This document shows, piece after piece, positions 45,722 to 57,009 of a DNA stretch of 64,000 nucleotides. The DNA is from Armigeres subalbatus (lineage: Eukaryota; Arthropoda; Insecta; Diptera; Culicidae). Every line of letters starts with the position of its first letter. The first letter of the stretch is position 1. The DNA lies in assembly GCF_024139115.2 (NCBI RefSeq), contig NC_085141.1, forward strand, positions 401,664,390-401,728,389, in the 5' to 3' direction. The notes beneath the pieces are model-generated. The model was not told where the DNA came from, made no database searches, and saw nothing but the letters and a program-made list of their open reading frames with translations. The position numbers and the translations under genes were made by a program.

Positions 45722-46021
45722 ATGAAATCTGATAATTTCAAAGACGCATTTCAGAACATCATCCCCTCACTTACCGTCTATACCAACCAACTGCCAGAAC
45801 CGTTATCGGAGAGGCCATGCTGTGTCCATGGCGTAAACTTGAAAGATTTAATTTGAAAGAAGTTCTTCCCCATTCCGGTCGGATCGGTGGATTTCGAAGC
45901 TGGAGTGGCTGAGAATCATGACTTCAATTGTGTGCTGGAGGATATTATTACCGAACGAGTAACAGCAGTTAGTATGGTTCAATCGCTTCTTCCATTGGCC
46001 AAATTGCAGTTTAACTTTTGA
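45722..46021 (+). pseudogene. Coding-like frame with one in-frame TGA
   Basis: ATG at 45722, 44 codons (SDNFKDAFQNIIPSLTVYTN, LPEPLSERPCCVHGVNL), TGA at 45854-45856, then 54 codons in the same frame (FFPIPVGSVDFEAGVAEN, NCVLEDIITERVTAVSM, LLPLAKLQFNF) to a stop at 46019-46021. Amino acid use and the single stop look like a disabled gene, or like one exon read through. No family recognised. The minus-strand ORF at 45848-46063 is its shadow. Confidence 0.4.
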
Positions 46022-46099
46022 CCATTGAACTCCGTGCAGAAAATTGAGTGCTGATCTGAACATGAAGTGAAAGAAAGTAATTCCCTTTTTTTCAAGTAC

Positions 46100-46382
46100 A
46101 CAGAAAAAAATAATGAAAACTACAAAGCGCGTAAATAATAATAACGCGGAATATTACACTATTCTGGGCGTACACGGTTCTTTTCCAACAAGTTCGCCCT
46201 AAATGTATGCAATTTTCAAAGCGTTATGCCAATTTCTATAGCACAAGTCGTATAAAAAGTGACATAATGTAATAGAAATTGCATACATTCAGGCGATAAA
46301 ACCGTTTAAATTTACACTCTTTTTGCCATTCCCTTTATGTGCATTACTTTCGTGTAAATTTCAACAACTTTTTCTATCTGTG
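46100..46382. mobile_element. MITE, CACAGAAAAAAATAATGAAAA family, copy 3
   Basis: 283 bp between TA dinucleotides (46098-46099, 46383-46384). Starts CACAGAAAAAAATAATGAAA and ends CAACTTTTTCTATCTGTG. Contains an internal palindrome around TGCATAC / GTATGCA with related hairpins. Confidence 0.85.
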
Positions 46383-46494
46383 TAGTCTACAATAAGTTTA
46401 TTAGCCCTTTTTGGCAGCTACCAGAATATGTCATTTCTTACACTTCTCATTAAAATGTGTACACCCAGTAAAAAGGAATGGATTGTTCAATATG

Positions 46495-46565
46495 AAGGTC
46501 CTTCGTCGGTAGTTGGCAAAAGCACTTATCTAGCGTAATGGGGATTGTGGTCGATGGTCGATGGA
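46495..46565 (+). mobile_element. Degraded SINE head, same family as 59.08 kb
   Basis: GGTCCTTCGTCGGTAGTTGG and GCACTTATCTAGCGTA align with GGTCCTTCGTAGCTTAGTTGG and GCACCAGTCTAGCGTA at 59079. The B box is decayed. Confidence 0.6.
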
Positions 46566-46569
46566 TAGT

Positions 46570-48525
46570 GATTGCTTGAAATTTGTATTGGAATTATATC
46601 TTCCAAATGTTGCGCTTCAATTTAAGAAATTATCATCTTGACACTAAAATCCACAATTCCCCTTGGAACAAAGATTTGTCGGAAGAAAACCCAATCTGTG
46701 GAATTGATATTTCGTTCAAACGCTCGTTGTGTATTGATTGTCTGTACCGAGAATATTCAAAACGGTGAAACGATTTCAGCACAGCATCTATTAATATTTA
46801 ATAATAAATAATTAATTTTGAGCGTCTTAGGGGAAAATGTTACAGGGTTTGAAAAAATTTAATCTTCCGATCAGAATCTATTATTAGATATTATTATCGA
46901 ACTGTACTATTTCCAGCAAGCCATTCAACAATAAATTACTCATCTTCAGCGCTTAACGGTTATTTCGCCACCACGAATTAACTCACCAACTCATGCATTT
47001 CCATCGACCATTTCCGGTGAACGCACTTTCCTCGCTTCTTATCGACATCCGACGCGAAACAGCAATTATCACCGCCCAGGCGCCCTAAACATGGAAATAA
47101 TTACGCCCGTATAATCTAAACACACCATGCCCCATTATACTAAGGAGGACCGGCCACTGCTCCTTCAGCACCGGGTTTCGAATAATTCAACCCCTGAACC
47201 GATGTCTGGCACTGAAAGTCTCCCCTGGTCGGTCTTATCGTTTCCGCTTACAAGTCGCCTACAGATTTCTTCACTAGAAAGCCACTGCGATTCTGCGAAA
47301 ACAATAGACGTTGATGTAAAAATAATTAACTATTATATCCTGAAAATGGTGATTAATTTATCCACAAATTGAATCCTATCACGCAAGTAATCAATTATTT
47401 TCCCTTTTTTATTGAAGAGGCAGAGGGTGATGATTTTTTGTTGCGCCCTGGGTGGTCTCCCGGTGTCGCCGTTCTCTTACGGCCTCCACGGTCACACAGC
47501 GCACTGCGGAAGGGTTTCGTTTTCAGCCGTTTCTGTGGCTGAATGTAGGGTGGGATATCACCGTTCAGTATAGTGCACTTTCTGAGCGCGATTGAGCAAC
47601 ACAAAACACATCAAACGTGTCCATAAACAAGCAGTAGGGGGGCTTCAGAGACTTATTCTGCGCGAATGAGTGGCGAAACTGTGGTTTGAACATTCGGGTT
47701 CGAATATTGTACGATTTATGATGGGGAAATTGTATTCTCGGTTAACATTTTTTTTTATGAATTGATCAAATTTTATGCTAGTGCTCGTATGGATTATGCG
47801 TTTGTAGAGAACTATGACTAAGTAAGGAACGATAGCGTAAAGAAAAGGAGGTAGAAAATATATGGCTGGTTGCATTGTTAAACATTTAACGATGCTGATT
47901 GTACATACAGGAGTAATCACATTATAATTTATGCTTAATGGCTTGAAGTCATTCAATTTTTAACTCAAAATTGTTTCACCTACTTGATCGTTCTGAATCA
48001 TAACTCAAGTTAAAAGTATTCGAGCTTCTGGTAACACATTTTAGTGAACCGAATGTTGAAAAATTGAAAGATAAAAAATGAATAATCGTCCCAAACCACA
48101 GTTATAGCTTCTGGTATATGTACATTTATTTGCTCTTCTTGATGATTGATATTCACTAAATATAGACCAATGCAAACTCTAACTTAACCTCACTTATTTG
48201 GTCATTTCACAGAGCTTGTTTACAAGGTGTTAGAAGAAAAATCGAAGAGGGGAAAATTAAAATTCATATTTTATGTTTAAAATTGCTGTGATCCAAATAT
48301 TTCAGTGATATTCTTTGCATTCAGCATGGAATCAATCGCAAAGGACATTTACATTTTTCTTTTGTTAGCATACCAATTTCTATTACTTGCCATGAGTTTG
48401 TCACTGCCATATTTTTTTCATGAGCTGGTTCCATTTGCCTACCAGATATAGAAGTAGAAACCCGAAATTTGCTTCTGAGTAAATCGTTAATTTGATTTGA
48501 TGTTGTGAAATCGCCGAATATAATT
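46570..48525. other. No supported gene
   Basis: Contains a GC-richer patch at 46940-47240 and another at 47440-47610 with short ORFs on both strands but no motif. These could be conserved non-coding or decayed coding sequence. Confidence 0.35.
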
Positions 48526-48529
48526 GGTA

Positions 48530-48860
48530 TCTTTTTGGTCATTTGGTATTTGCGCAAAAAGTCTCGCCCATTTTTCAGGCACTTACCATTAAATGATTTG
48601 CTCGCAATTAATGCAGAATTTTGCCCCATTGTTTCCTATTGAAAATTGGCCAGATCGGACTATGGGATCAGAAGTTATGGCCGAAATACTTTTTTTTACA
48701 CCAGAAACGAGTAAAAAAATCTCACCCATTTCTCAGGCACTTACCCTCAACCGATTTGCTCGCAATAAGTTGCATTCGACGCAATACCCTGCTCCATTGT
48801 TTCCTATTGTAAATTGGTCAGATTGGAAAATGGATCAGAAGTTATGGTTAAAATACTTTT
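48530..48860 (-). repeat. Two units of the satellite-bearing repeat, inverted
   Basis: Two consecutive inverted units (CCATTGTTTCCTATTGAAAA, GATCGGACTATGGGATCAGA, and a second with GATTGGAAAATGG), spacing about 170 bp. Confidence 0.85.
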
Positions 48861-49112
48861 TGCCTTTCTCGTATACTAAGTATATGTAAAGGCTATATAT
48901 TCGTTCTAAAAACAAACCTTTTATGTAAGACCCGGTGACCCATAGTGTTATATACCAATCGACTCAGTTCGACTAATTGAGGTGATATCTGTGTGTGTAT
49001 GTATGTGCGCAAAAATTGTCATCCATTTTGCGGGCACTTATCCTTAACCGATTCACTCGACGCATTTGACGCAAAATCCTGTCCTATTGTTTCCTCTATT
49101 CCAAATTCCATT
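48861..49112 (-). mobile_element. Satellite-bearing repeat copy, inverted, 5' truncated
   Basis: Starts with the inverted terminus TTTGCCTTTCTCGTATAC, then AATTGAGGTGATATCTGTG and part of one unit (TTAACCGATTCACTCGACGC, CCTATTGTTTCCT). Sequence past 49112 is unrelated. Confidence 0.8.
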
Positions 49113-49620
49113 TTGTGATTTTACACTTAGCACGCAGTATAAGAAAAGTCCAACCCCGTACTGCTTACCGTTTTTAATTAAATTGCTTCTAGAATTTTTG
49201 GGAAGGGTTTTAAAAACTTCTTCGTATGGTTTCCTGTGGAGATTTTTTCTATTATCATCTTTCTGCTTCTTCTTCTTTATGCAACATGAAAAAGCCAAAT
49301 GCGAGAGAACTAAAATTAAGAGAGTAAAAAATAAAGAGCACGGTGCTACAAACAAACGAAACAAACAGAATGCACGCACATGCAGCAGTATGCTAGCGGG
49401 AAAACCCGTCGCAAGGAAAAGATCTGCTCAGTGCAAGGCACAGCTCCCAGTTCAGTTAGTTTGAACCACACGGTTCGCTCATCCGAATCGAGATCCATGT
49501 CGCTCGGATCTGAGCTGGTAGCGCAGCTCTAGCTTCCATGTCAAAGCAATTTTTCGAGCTGGAAGACGACATTAGCTGAACTGAGATGTTGTTCGGATCT
49601 TCGGATCTTTTGCTTGGTAC
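49113..49620. other. No supported gene
   Basis: Ordinary mixed sequence between the satellite-bearing repeat and the purine-rich foldback element. The 132-codon ORF at 49066-49464 starts inside the repeat and has no motif. Confidence 0.35.
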
Positions 49621-52346
49621 GGCTTGTTCACTACTAAGGTCGAAGGACAAAAGGTCGAAAGGACAAAAGGTCGAAGGTTCAAAAGGTCGAATATGTGTCA
49701 TAACGTCGAAGGTCAAAAGGTCGAAGGACAAACAGAACAAAAAGTCAAGAAATGAGATGGGAGTTGTGAGTGGTGACAAGTGAGATGCAAGATGGAAGTA
49801 ATGAGCATAGATAAATGAGAAGTGAGAAGTGAAAAGTGAGAAGTGAGAAGTGGAAAGAAAGAAATAAGAAGTAATAAGTGACAAGTGAAAAATGTGATGT
49901 GAGAAGTGAGGAACGGAGAAGTAAGAAGTAAGTAAGAAGTAAGAAGGAGGAAACATATATAGTAAGAAAGAGAAAGGAAGAATAGAAAAGAACAGAAGAG
50001 GAAAAAGCAACAAAAAAAGAAAGAAGAAAGAAAAAAAGAAGGAAGAAGGAAGAAAGAAAGATGGAAGAAAAAAGGAAAATTGAATAAGGAAGAAATAAGG
50101 AAGGAAGAAGAAGGAGAGATGACACAATGAAGCAAAACAAAAGAAATAAGGAGGAAGGAAGTAACAGGAAAAGAGAAGAAAGATGGAAGAAGTGAGGAAC
50201 AAAGGAGAGAGAAATAAGGAAGAAAAAAGGAAGAAAGAAGGAAGAAAGAAGAAATGAAAAAGATAGATGAAAGAAATAAGGCACAAAGAAGAGAGAAATA
50301 AGGAAGAAAGAAGAAAGAAAGCAGGAAGAAAAAAGGATGAAAGAAGGAAGAAAGACAACAGAAGAATGAAAGAAGAAAAAAAAGAAGAAAGGAAAAAGAA
50401 AGCAGGAAGAAAAACAGGAGGATGAAGGAAGGAAGAAGAAAGAAAGAAGGGAGAAAGAAGGAAGAAAATGAGAAGGAAGAGAGAAGAAAGAAGAAAGAAA
50501 GGAGTGAAAAGGAAGAGAAAAAAATAAGAAGAAAGAAGGAAAAAAGAAGGGAAAACGAAGGGAAAAAGGAGGAAGACAGAAGGTGGAAAGAAGGAATAAA
50601 GACGGAAGAAATGAAGAAGGAAGAACGAAGAAATAAAGAAGAAAGAAAGGAAGAAGGAAGGAAGACAAAAAAAAAGAAGGGAAAAAGAAAGCAGGAAAAA
50701 AAGGAAGACGAAAAACGAAGAAAGAAAGAAAAAAGGAAGAAAAAAGAAAAATAGGAAAAAAAGAAAGAGTAAAGGAGGAAAAAAGGAAGAAAAACAGGAA
50801 ACTAAAAAGAAGAAAAAAGGGGGGGAGAGAAAAAGAAGAAAAGGAGAAGAAATAGGAAAAAAAGAAAGAAAAGAGCAATTAGGAAGAAGGAAGGAAAAAA
50901 GAAAGAAGAAATAAGGAAGAAAAAAGGTGGAGAAAAGGAAGAAAGATGAAGGAAAGGAGGAAGCCAAAGGAAAACAAAAGAAGTTAGAAATAAAGAAGAT
51001 GAAATATGAAAGGGAAAAGAAAGAAAGAAGTAAGAAAGAAGAAGGAAATATGAAGTAAGAAGGAAAAAGGAAGAAGAAATGGAATAGAAAAAAAAAAAGA
51101 AATAAGGAATAAAGAAGGAAGAAAAAAGAAAGACCTTTTGTCTTTTCGACCTTTTGTCCTTCGACCTTCTGAAGCAGTTTTTTTGTTTCGACTTTTTGTC
51201 CCTTCGACCTTTTGACCCTTGACCAGAAAAGAAGAAGGAATAAAGAAGTAAGATGGAAGAAAGAAAAATTAAAGGAAAAAATAGAAGAAAGAAGAAAAAA
51301 TAGGAGAAGACATAAGGAAGGGAATAAGAAATAAGGAATAATACAGAAAGAAAGATAGAAAAAAAAGAAGAAAGGAAGATAGAAAAAAGAAAAAAGGAAG
51401 TAAGAAAGAGAGGAGAAAGAAAGAAAGACAAAAGAAAAAAAGAAGGTAGAAAGAAAGTGAAAAAAAGAAAAAAGGAAGAGGGAAGCAAAGAAGGCAAAAA
51501 AAGGAAGAAATAATAAAAGAATGCAGAAAAAACAGGAAGGAAGATGAAAGAAAGAAAGAAGAAAGTGAGAGGAAAGAAAGAAGAAAAGCGGAAACAGGAA
51601 GAAAGAAGGAGAAAGTAGGAAGAATGAAAGAAAAAGGATGGAAGAAAAACAAATAAGGCAGAAAGAATGTAGAAAGAAAAAAAGGAAAAAAAGGAAGAAA
51701 GAAGGAAGAAAGGAGAAAGAAGGAAAAAAGAAGGAAAAAAGGAAGAAAGAAAACAGAAAGAAGGAAGAAAACCAGGAAACAAGAAAGAAAAGAAACAGGA
51801 AACAAGAAGAAAAAAGGAAAAAAGAAGAAAGAAGGAAGAAGTATAAAAAAGAAGGCAAAAGAAGAAAGAAAGTTGTAAGGAAGACGGAAGATAGAATTAA
51901 GAAAGGAAGAAGGTGAAAAGAAGGAAGAATGAATATGGAAAAAAAAGGAAAAAATAAAAGAAAGAACGAAGAAAGAAGTTAGAAAAAAGGAATGTGAAAT
52001 ATGGAAGGAAGAAGGAAGAGAAAAACAAGGATAATGGAAGGAAGAAAACATATGAATTAATAAGGAAAAACGAGGAAAGAAAAATAAGGAAGGAAGAAAA
52101 TAGAACGTAAAAGGGATGAAACATAATTTATTTTTTATTGTCTTTATTAATGAGGTTTTCGGCCCTTGACCGGTTCACTTCAAAATGAAACATAAGATCG
52201 AAGCACCTTTCTCCCTTCCGACCTTTTGACGCAGTTTTTTTTTTATTTCGACCTTTTGTCCCTTCGACCTTTTGACCCTTCGACCTCTTGTCCTTTTGAC
52301 CTTATGACCTTCGACCTTTTGACCTTCGACCTTTTGTCCAACAGCC
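49621..52346. mobile_element. Large foldback element: 15-16 bp repeat arms around a polypurine core
   Basis: Left array 49637-49735 (AGGTCGAAGGACAAAAGGTC units, forward) and right array 52196-52340 (TTCGACCTTTTGACC / TTCGACCTTTTGTCC units, inverted) enclose 2.3 kb of purine-rich sequence. A further inverted array lies inside at 51133-51228. The right end CAACAGCC matches the GGCTGTGGG terminus of the 4.9 kb arm, and the left end begins GGCTTGTT. Flanks share only CTTTTG, so the target duplication is not secure. No coding capacity. Confidence 0.7.
49736..52112 (+). repeat. 2.3-kb polypurine tract
   Basis: Almost uninterrupted G/A (GGAAGAAAGAAGGAAGAAA variants) on the plus strand, beginning with GTGAGAAGTGAGAAGTG repeats at 49800-49910 like the complement of 14.1-14.7 kb. 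It is interrupted by the 15-16 bp array at 51133-51228. All long minus-strand ORFs here (up to 800 codons of Phe/Ser/Leu) are artefacts. Confidence 0.97.
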
Positions 52347-52349
52347 CTT

Positions 52350-52840
52350 TTGTATGTCTGTTCGTAGCGCCGAGTATGTGGGCATGGGTTTGGAAATAGA
52401 CGGCAAGCTAGTTAGATTATTTTAGGTTGTGTGTTTCTTATTCTTTTCTGTAGCATGATTTCTGATTTGATTTCTTTGAAATGATTTCTGTTGCTTGGCT
52501 AGATGGTGCTGTCGCTTGGCTTGATGGTGCAAATAATAAACGATCAGCACGTGCGTGGTACTGGACTGGAATGCTCATGCAAGCTCGCTTGTATTGTGTA
52601 CCGCGAGCGTGGAATTTTCGTGTGTGTTGTACAAAATTCAACAGCGCTCGCATTCGAGTGCGTACGCTCGAGGGAGTTTCTCTAGGCGCGTGTTTGACAA
52701 TGATTGAATCAAATTTTCATCAATTTAAAGTGAGCTGCTCAGCTGGGGTTCTTTGAAAAAGATCCATGGTTCATCAGCTCATTGTAAGGAAGCGAATCTT
52801 TCGAACAGCTCATGAGCGGAGCACCCATCTCTAGTTTGCA
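52350..52840. other. No supported gene
   Basis: Contains short imperfect duplications (GCTTGGCTAGATGGTGCTG / GCTTGGCTTGATGGTGCAA near 52493-52530). No motif in the overlapping ORFs. Confidence 0.4.
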
Positions 52841-52844
52841 GTTG

Positions 52845-53200
52845 CATTCGACGGGGATTTTTGTCCCATATTTCCTATTATAAATTGGCCAGCTAGGACA
52901 ATGGGCTCAGAAGTTATGGCCGAAATACATTCGTTTCAAAACTCATTTAATTTTCGGGCAATTCAATTCAACCGATTTACTCGCAACAAGCTGCATTCGA
53001 AGCAGAATCCTATCCCATTTTTTCTAATCGAGAATTGGGTTCAGAAGTTATTACAAATTTTACACCAAACAATCGTTTAAATTTCACGAGCACTTATCTT
53101 TAACCGATATTCTCGTAAAAAGTTGCTTTCGACGCGAAATTCTGTCTCATTGAACGAGAAAGGCATCTCACCACTAGGTGGATTGATCTGGGTTTTTTTA
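52845..53200 (-). mobile_element. Satellite-bearing repeat copy, inverted, about 2.5 units
   Basis: Diverged inverted units (TTCCTATTATAAATTGGCCA, CCGATTTACTCGCAACAAGC, TCTCGTAAAAAGTTGC) then the 5' terminus ACGAGAAAGGCATCTCACCA and CTAGGTGGATTGATCTGGG. The 3' end with the CA tract is missing. Confidence 0.8.
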
Positions 53201-53204
53201 TAAT

Positions 53205-53735
53205 GTGCTTGATATGTTCACAAATACATTCTCACGTTCTATTCCGAAGTAGGTTGCTGCCAATGGAAACAATAGCTACTTTTACTTCGCTATTCTATTT
53301 TCTAAAATATTCAGCAAGTATTGAATAAATCGGCTCTTTCTGGAGATAATTAGGCGGTGATCAAGTGCCACTTAATGTTTACTTTGGTAATTTGTCGTGT
53401 CATATACAACAAAGAGGAAAAACAGTCGACCCAAAACATCAAGTAAAAGTTTGCTATCTGTGTGATGTATTCTTTGGCAATGCAATAATGGCGAGGATTT
53501 CGAAAGTGCACATTTTTGCTAGTCAATTTATTTGAGGATCATTTGATGTATACAAAACTCTACGGAGCCAGTTGGCTAATAGAATAACAAAGTTATCCTA
53601 AATAAATAGTATTTTTCACGTTTTTTTGCGAGCCGCATACTTTTCTTGTTTTTGCAGAACCTCCTCCTTCTTCTTCCGTTGGACCTTAGCATAGTCTTGA
53701 AATATTTTTTCTTATTTTTATTATTTACTAGCTGT
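53205..53735. other. AT-rich, nothing recognised
   Basis: No gene or repeat boundary seen. Confidence 0.35.
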
Positions 53736-53737
53736 AT

Positions 53738-55140
53738 GTACCCTCCCCAGGCCATCTGCGAGTTGTGGGGCTTGCCTAGGATGTGGTGGGGTTTGACACT
53801 GGGCCCTGTTAAATTCCTATAAAAAGCTGCATGTATCCACAACAAGGCCCCACCAAAGCGACCGTGTGCCGCTCAAAACGCACAAGCCCAAGTCCTGGTG
53901 TTAGGTGGGACGCTAAACAGCCCTGACACGACGGTCCTCCGACGAGACAGGAGGTTTGTGCAGGCCCAATAAGCCGCCTGGAAAACCAATAATTACGAAC
54001 AATATAAGAGATCATGCGACTCGATATAATCGGCAAAGAACTAGGCGACGAACAAAGGATCACGATTGGAAGCTTGGAACATGGACGACGAATGTGAGCA
54101 GTTAGTGGAAGAGAAGAATGCAGCATGGGCGAGATTGCTGCAACACCGCACGAGGGCGAACGAGGCACGATATAAACGGGCGTGGAACAGATAAAGCTCG
54201 ATTTTCCGGTGGAAAAAGCGCCAGCAGGAAGATCGAGACCGTGAAGAGACGGAGCAACTGTACCGCGGTAATAACTCACGAAAGTTCTATGAGAAGTTAA
54301 ACCGTTCACGTAAAGGCCACGTGCCACAGCCTGATATGTGTAAGGACATAAACGGGAACCTTCTTACGAACGAGCGTGAGGTGTTCCAAAGGTGGCGGCA
54401 GCACTACGAAGAGCACCTGAATAGCGATATGGCAGACAGCGGTGGCGGTATGGTAATGAACCTAGGAGCACGCGCGCAGGACATGCGACTTCCGGCTCCG
54501 AATCTCCAGGAAATCCAGGAGGAGATCGGCTTGCTGAAACACAACAAAGCCCCAACAACTACCAGGAGAGCTGTTTAAACACGGTGGTGAGGCACTGGCT
54601 AGAACGCTGCACTGGGTCATTACCAAGATTTGGAAGGAGGAAGTTTTGCCGCAGGAGTGGATGGAAGCTGTCGTGTGTCCCATCTTCAAAAAGGTCGATA
54701 AGCTGGATTGTAGCAACTACCGCGCAATCACATTGCTGAACGCCGCCTACAAGGTACTCTCTCAAATTTTATGCCGTCGCGTCGACTAGCATCAATTGCA
54801 AGGGAGTTCGTGGGGCAGTACCAGGCGGGTTTTATGGGCAAACGCTCCACCACGGACCAGGTGTTCGCCATTCGCCAAGTACTGCAGAAATTCCGCGAAT
54901 ACAACGTTCCCACACATCATCTATTTATCGACTTCAAAGCCGCATATGATACAATCGATTGGGGCCAGCTATGGCAGCTTATGCACGAACACGGATTTCC
55001 GGATAAAGGAAAAACAATCCATCGTTCACACCGCGAAAATCGGACGACTGTGGTGGGTCGGGCACGTAGCCAGAATGTCGGACAGTAACCCGGTGAAAAT
55101 GGTTCTCGACAATGGTCCGACGTGCGAGGTGCGGTAATAA
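53738..55140 (+). mobile_element. RTE-type (JAM1-like) non-LTR element, internally deleted
   Basis: A 5' non-coding part (GTACCCTCCCCAGGCCATC, CGACCGTGTGCCGCTCAAAA, CCGCCTGGAAAACC) leads into broken ORF sequence. Nearly all of the endonuclease is missing: the copy jumps from the beginning of the coding region to the linker, and again from the reverse transcriptase middle to the C-terminus. The name JAM1 is from recollection of Aedes RTE elements. Confidence 0.8.
54080..55137 (+). pseudogene. RTE-type ORF: linker, reverse transcriptase N-terminal half, C-terminal end
   Basis: VEEKNAAWARLLQHRTRANE, then DINGNLLTNEREVFQRWRQH and LQEIQEEIGLLKHNKAP. After a frame change: GGEALARTLHWVITKIWKEE, DKLDCSNYRAITLLNAAYKV, QAGFMGKRSTTDQVFAIRQV and HLFIDFKAAYDTIDW, which holds the first catalytic Asp of reverse transcriptase. 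LMHEHGFPDK is joined directly to IVHTAKIGRLWWVGHVARM of the C-terminus, so the FADD catalytic block is deleted. Several frameshifts. Confidence 0.88.
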
Positions 55141-55141
55141 T

Positions 55142-55765
55142 GATGAGCACTCATAACGATTAACGAGAGGGTGGGGCTAATGGGGCTACTTCATAAGACA
55201 CAAGATAGCTCTGCTTTCCGGCGCGTGCGAGCCATTTTGATTGGTATTCTACAGAGAGCGGTCCCGAAGCATGGGAGACTAGAAATTCAAAGCATCCTGT
55301 GAAATTTTCTCCCAACATGCTGAATTTCGTTATGAGCTGTTGATGATCCAAAGAGTAAAAAGTTGTTGAAAAGAGTAAAAAAAAAAATTCCATCCAGGTC
55401 CCAAAACGAAATTTCCTTCATAGTACAAAACACAGTCGCTTGGCGTCTATTGGTCTGAGCGACGGTCGCCGGTAGGTGGATGCTGTAGAAATTTTCCTCT
55501 GAAGTAGCGTCTTTAACGGTTCGGCTGTCGTCGGCAGAAAGTGAACTTTTAACAAGATTCTTTGGTGTTGTTTCTGTTAGTATTTGGTATTGTCTGTGTT
55601 AGTCAGAAGAAATCAAAAACAGAAAAGAAATCTTTTTTTCAGGTTCGCCATTCCATACAAAAGAAGGTTGATCCGAGATTAATTTTTTTCAAAGTGCTGA
55701 ACCCAATCGTTTGGCGACGATAGAAAATTGATGATTAATTATTTTAGAGCGTCTTAGGGGAAATG
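55142..55765. other. No supported gene
   Basis: GAGCGTCTTAGGGGAAATGC at 55746 also occurs (GAGCGTCTTAGGGGAAAATG) at 46819, so the sequence next to the hairpin MITE belongs to a wider repeat. Confidence 0.4.
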
Positions 55766-55769
55766 CTAC

Positions 55770-55991
55770 AAGGTTAAAAGACTATTATTCTTCCATTTAC
55801 TTCCACTATTAACTTTTTATGTATCAACAAGCAGAAACGTATTTCGTTTCCTACTTGGAAACTTCTTCAGTGTTTGTTTGTTATCAAACACTGAAGAAGT
55901 TTCCAAGTAGGAAACGAAATACGTATCTGCTTGTTGATACATAAAAAGTTGATAGTGGAAGTAAATGGAAGAATAATAGTCTTTTAACCTT
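55770..55991. mobile_element. Near-perfect hairpin MITE, 222 bp
   Basis: Arms of about 105 bp, AAGGTTAAAAGACTATTATT..CTTCTTCAGTGTTTG and inverted copy, around an 8-base loop near 55874-55881. Arm identity is almost complete, implying recent origin or gene conversion between arms. Confidence 0.9.
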
Positions 55992-56835
55992 GATAGAAAA
56001 TTACTCTTCAGTAGTAGAATCACGAGCGCAATAAATTTGTTTGAATGGATAAAATCAATAACAGTAACCAAGGGAAGATCCATTAATTACGTAACGCAAA
56101 AATTGGACACCTTCAACCCCCCTCCCCCTAGTCTCACTTTTTGTATGAATCTTCTGAAAAAACTCACAAGACTTTTTATATTTGACCTTATCATGAGCAA
56201 CGTAGACAGCGTCACTTTTAAGAAACGTCAATTTTTATGCATCTTCCCGTCAGCTCCGTGTGAGAGATCTTTTTCTTAGCAGAAGGCATAGAACTGCCTA
56301 TGGTTATAACAACCCACTCGACAATTGCGTTTTCGTGACGGTCTCCGATTTTCGCAATCGTAAATATATAAAAAGGACAGACGTAGTTCTACGTCAATAG
56401 AAGCTTTTGGTGTGCTCTGGTCATTGCGATTTATTTCGTTTAAATTTTGACCTTGTTTAAGTAACTTTTAGGATATTAAGTGCTTAAAAACACTGTTTCT
56501 GATAAAAGTCGTTATTCTACAAAATTATTATAATTGTAGCTAATTTGTTATATTATATTCCATTTTTCCCCTGGATATTTGAGTATAATTGCTAATGTGT
56601 GGTTTACCGTGAAATTAAAAAAATCAAAAGCTGTACATTTGTCATACACGCAAAGTTTTCATGTGAAAGAAATAGAGAGCAATACAATTTTACTCAGTCA
56701 CTGACAAGATGAAAGTTAGGTATATACCAAAATGGGTCTCCAGAACTACTATCAAACTACTATCGTTTTTGGAGACATACAATAAATATTGTAACATAGA
56801 AAATTAGTTATACAATGCTGTTTACATTAAAAAAG
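55992..56835. other. AT-rich; half of a MITE-like repeat
   Basis: GATCCATTAATTACGTAACGC followed by a C-rich CCCCCCTCCCCCTA at 56070-56130 resembles one end of a palindromic repeat; the other end is not evident. Confidence 0.4.
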
Positions 56836-56837
56836 AA

Positions 56838-57000
56838 CCTGATTAATCCATTTAGCGATAATGGTGTCTTTCTCGTGCATTATAAAAATAAAATTTCAAC
56901 CCTGTCTTTTGAACTCATAGTCCGATTCAGACAATTTTCTATATGAAACAATAGAACGAGATTTCCCATCGAATGCAACTTGTTAAGGCCGGTTAACGGT
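56838..57000 (+). mobile_element. 5' fragment of the satellite-bearing repeat
   Basis: CTGATTAATCCATTTAGCG, TCTTTCTCGTGCATTATAAA, CATAGTCCGATTCAGACAAT and GAATGCAACTTGTT in the same order as at 41760. Truncated at 57000 by the TTCCTCC minisatellite. Confidence 0.8.
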
Positions 57001-57009
57001 TAAGAGCAA

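Noticed and set aside
49456..51858. 800-codon minus-strand ORF and several others of 300-370 codons
   Set aside because: They are translations of the polypyrimidine strand (Phe, Ser, Leu only); stops are absent because the tract lacks the needed bases.
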